Shown here in pieces: positions 62,291-64,000 of a stretch of 64,000 nt of DNA. The position numbers and the translations under genes were made by a program. Under the pieces are notes generated by a model. That model ran no database searches. It worked only from the letters and a program-made list of their open reading frames with translations, and was not told the DNA's origin. Position 1 is the stretch's first letter. Each line of letters starts with the position of its first letter. The stretch comes from Leptasterias polaris. Its lineage: Eukaryota; Echinodermata; Asteroidea; Forcipulatida; Asteriidae. The DNA lies in NCBI GenBank assembly GCA_037783415.1, contig JAZGTN010000073.1:5642001-5706000 (forward strand). Reading direction: 5' to 3'.

Positions 62291-64000
62291 TTGCTTCATC
62301 TCATAAAATCATTCTTAACAATCTCCACTAGATTTGATATTTCCGACACTATATGAGTGTCATTTATGACAGACATGGTGTATTATAAGTGTATATATTA
62401 ATCAAACTGTTTTTATTTTTCTGAAATATACACACTTCCTCTCTACCCAATAAAGAATTTTAGACCAATCAAGCAAGCCATCGGCCATTCGTTGCTAAGT
62501 TTTTTATTGCATTTAGAAGTTCAAAGATTAAAGCAATTTTATCTCATGTCACCACTTTTAAAACGAACCGGTCGATTAAGACTCCAGGTCAAAACTGCCG
62601 ACTCAAAATCATTTCCATCAACTCCTTTAATTACAGAATTCCGACACGGTGTCCCAATTAGAGATCTTGCCCATCCGAAGTCTATTCCAGACTTGTTTCT
62701 AATCCACCTGCCACAACGAGTTAGCACGTCAGACCATCTGCATAAAGACCGCGGATTACCGACAGTCCGGAGTATGTGTTTTAAGCCACACCTGGCCGTC
62801 GCGTTCCCTAATCTCCTCTCATTCGTTACTGACCATTATGGGTTTAGGGGACCCGACCCTCCGGGAGGACTCTTGCAAACGGCTCGCTCCAACCCGGAAA
62901 TGTTGCAATTTGTAAAAATAGGGAGTTCGAAAAGCAATAGCAATTTCTGCATGTATACAAGACAATAATATTAACGAATTAGTGCCTGCAAGTTGTAGCT
63001 TATAAGTGGAAATGGTTTGATTTTCGAAGTAAAAATACAAATTCACCTTGCGTCAACTCAACGTACTGCATTATAGATTATCAGTTATTAATGATACACG
63101 GCTATGTGGGCAGATGAACTACCCCAAACTGTTGTATGGTGATAGAACTTTAAACAAAAGTGTAGTTTTCTTTCTGTAGAATTGTTGTTTGTAGGCTTGT
63201 AGAATTGCAAAAAAAAAAAAAAACTGACTTCGTATAATCTTTTGTTGAACTATTTTTATTTATGTTTACTTAGACAGGGTACCTACCCTTAGCAGTTTCA
63301 CATCTGCTATCCCTAAGGGCTATGAAGACAAACAGTAAAAAGTCAAACAGTAAAGTAAATAGAGCAATATGAAAAGCCATCAATCAAAAACAGAAATATC
63401 TCAAGAACTTCAGTAAATAATCAGCATTAGTAATTGCAAATGTCAAACAGAATATAGGCCTAAGATGTTTTCAAGATTTGACTACTCGGTTAAATAGAAT
63501 ACTTGCACATATCTCTGTTGAAGTATTATTTCCTGGAGTAATGGCAGTCATCTCAGAAGGAAGTAGTCAGTCCCCGGTTTGATTTGAAGGAACGGCACCC
63601 CGTTCCATCTTTCAACCTAAGCTTCTCCCCCAGTCAGGACGTGATCCACAAAAACATACGGGGTTGCCCTTTTAATCACAGAGCACCACACAATCAAGGT
63701 ATGCTGTCAGACTCATCAACAATACCTTCAAAAGGTGCTTCAAATATTTCAAATATAAAAAAAGTTTTCTAAGAAATGCACTGATTAAAAACTACCTGTA
63801 GGATATTTGATAATGAGTTGGTGGTGACACACGCATATTCACTGGGGAATTATTCCTTCATTTTGGGGGTACGCTATCGCATGATCCTCATGTGCAGGGC
63901 TGTTCCGTCTTTGACGGAAATTACTCCGGGCATATATATCCCTGTGCTCATTAAAACAGTCTTATTTATATCTTTCTTGGAGGAACAAGAAAGACATTGC
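62291..64000. other. Non-coding or unrecognised sequence to the window end
   Basis: A 158-codon frame at 62492-62968 (plus) has no recognisable domain, signal or helix and is not called as a gene. CCCTTAGCAG...CTAAGGG near 63278-63320 can form a small hairpin. Nothing else is seen. Confidence 0.4.

Noticed and set aside
62492..62968. 158-codon plus-strand frame
   Set aside because: No signal, helix, repeat or known motif. Kept out of the gene list because length alone is weak evidence in this window.

Overview
The window looks like nuclear DNA of a marine invertebrate, most likely an echinoderm and perhaps a sea star. That placement is inference. It rests on AT-rich sequence with few genes, spliced transposon genes, tRNA-derived SINEs, many short inverted-repeat elements, LINE 3' remnants, and small single-exon immunoglobulin-type membrane proteins. 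There are no operons, ribosome-binding sites, CRISPR arrays or bacterial features.

Layout. 1-11 kb holds repeats and relics with no convincing gene. 11.1-16.9 kb holds three small single-pass membrane proteins with tyrosine-bearing tails. Two of these (11095-11391 and 13179-13457, both minus) are related: each starts directly with a membrane helix carrying a glutamate at residue 18 and ends in a short tail with SH2-type tyrosine motifs. The third (16174-16854, plus) has a long acidic tail ending in a class I PDZ-type ligand. 17990-37463 is a direct tandem duplication of a unit of about 7 kb. Each unit carries one intronless two-Ig-domain receptor gene with almost no cytoplasmic tail (20261-21190 and 27176-28114, minus). 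Unit 2 is enlarged by a terminal-inverted-repeat element, itself interrupted by a complete 5.47-kb PIF/Harbinger DNA transposon (29705-35174). That transposon encodes a spliced DDE transposase and, on the opposite strand, a spliced MADF-BESS protein, and the two genes are interleaved in each other's introns. 37.5-52.8 kb is repeat-dense: SINEs, several MITE families, an array of CAAGATGGCG motifs and minisatellites. 52898-54532 (minus) is an intronless receptor of 544 residues, a paralogue of the duplicated Ig genes, whose long tail carries eight tyrosines including four strict ITIMs. 54.5-64 kb holds LINE remnants, minisatellites and SINEs.

Reading the genes together: the window suggests a local receptor cluster with a multi-ITIM inhibitory-type receptor, two near-identical tail-less relatives, and small proteins whose membrane glutamate and YxxM/YxN motifs recall vertebrate signalling adaptors. 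All are single-exon as read. Homology between the Ig proteins, and between the two Glu-bearing proteins, is visible in the translations. The signalling roles are inference.
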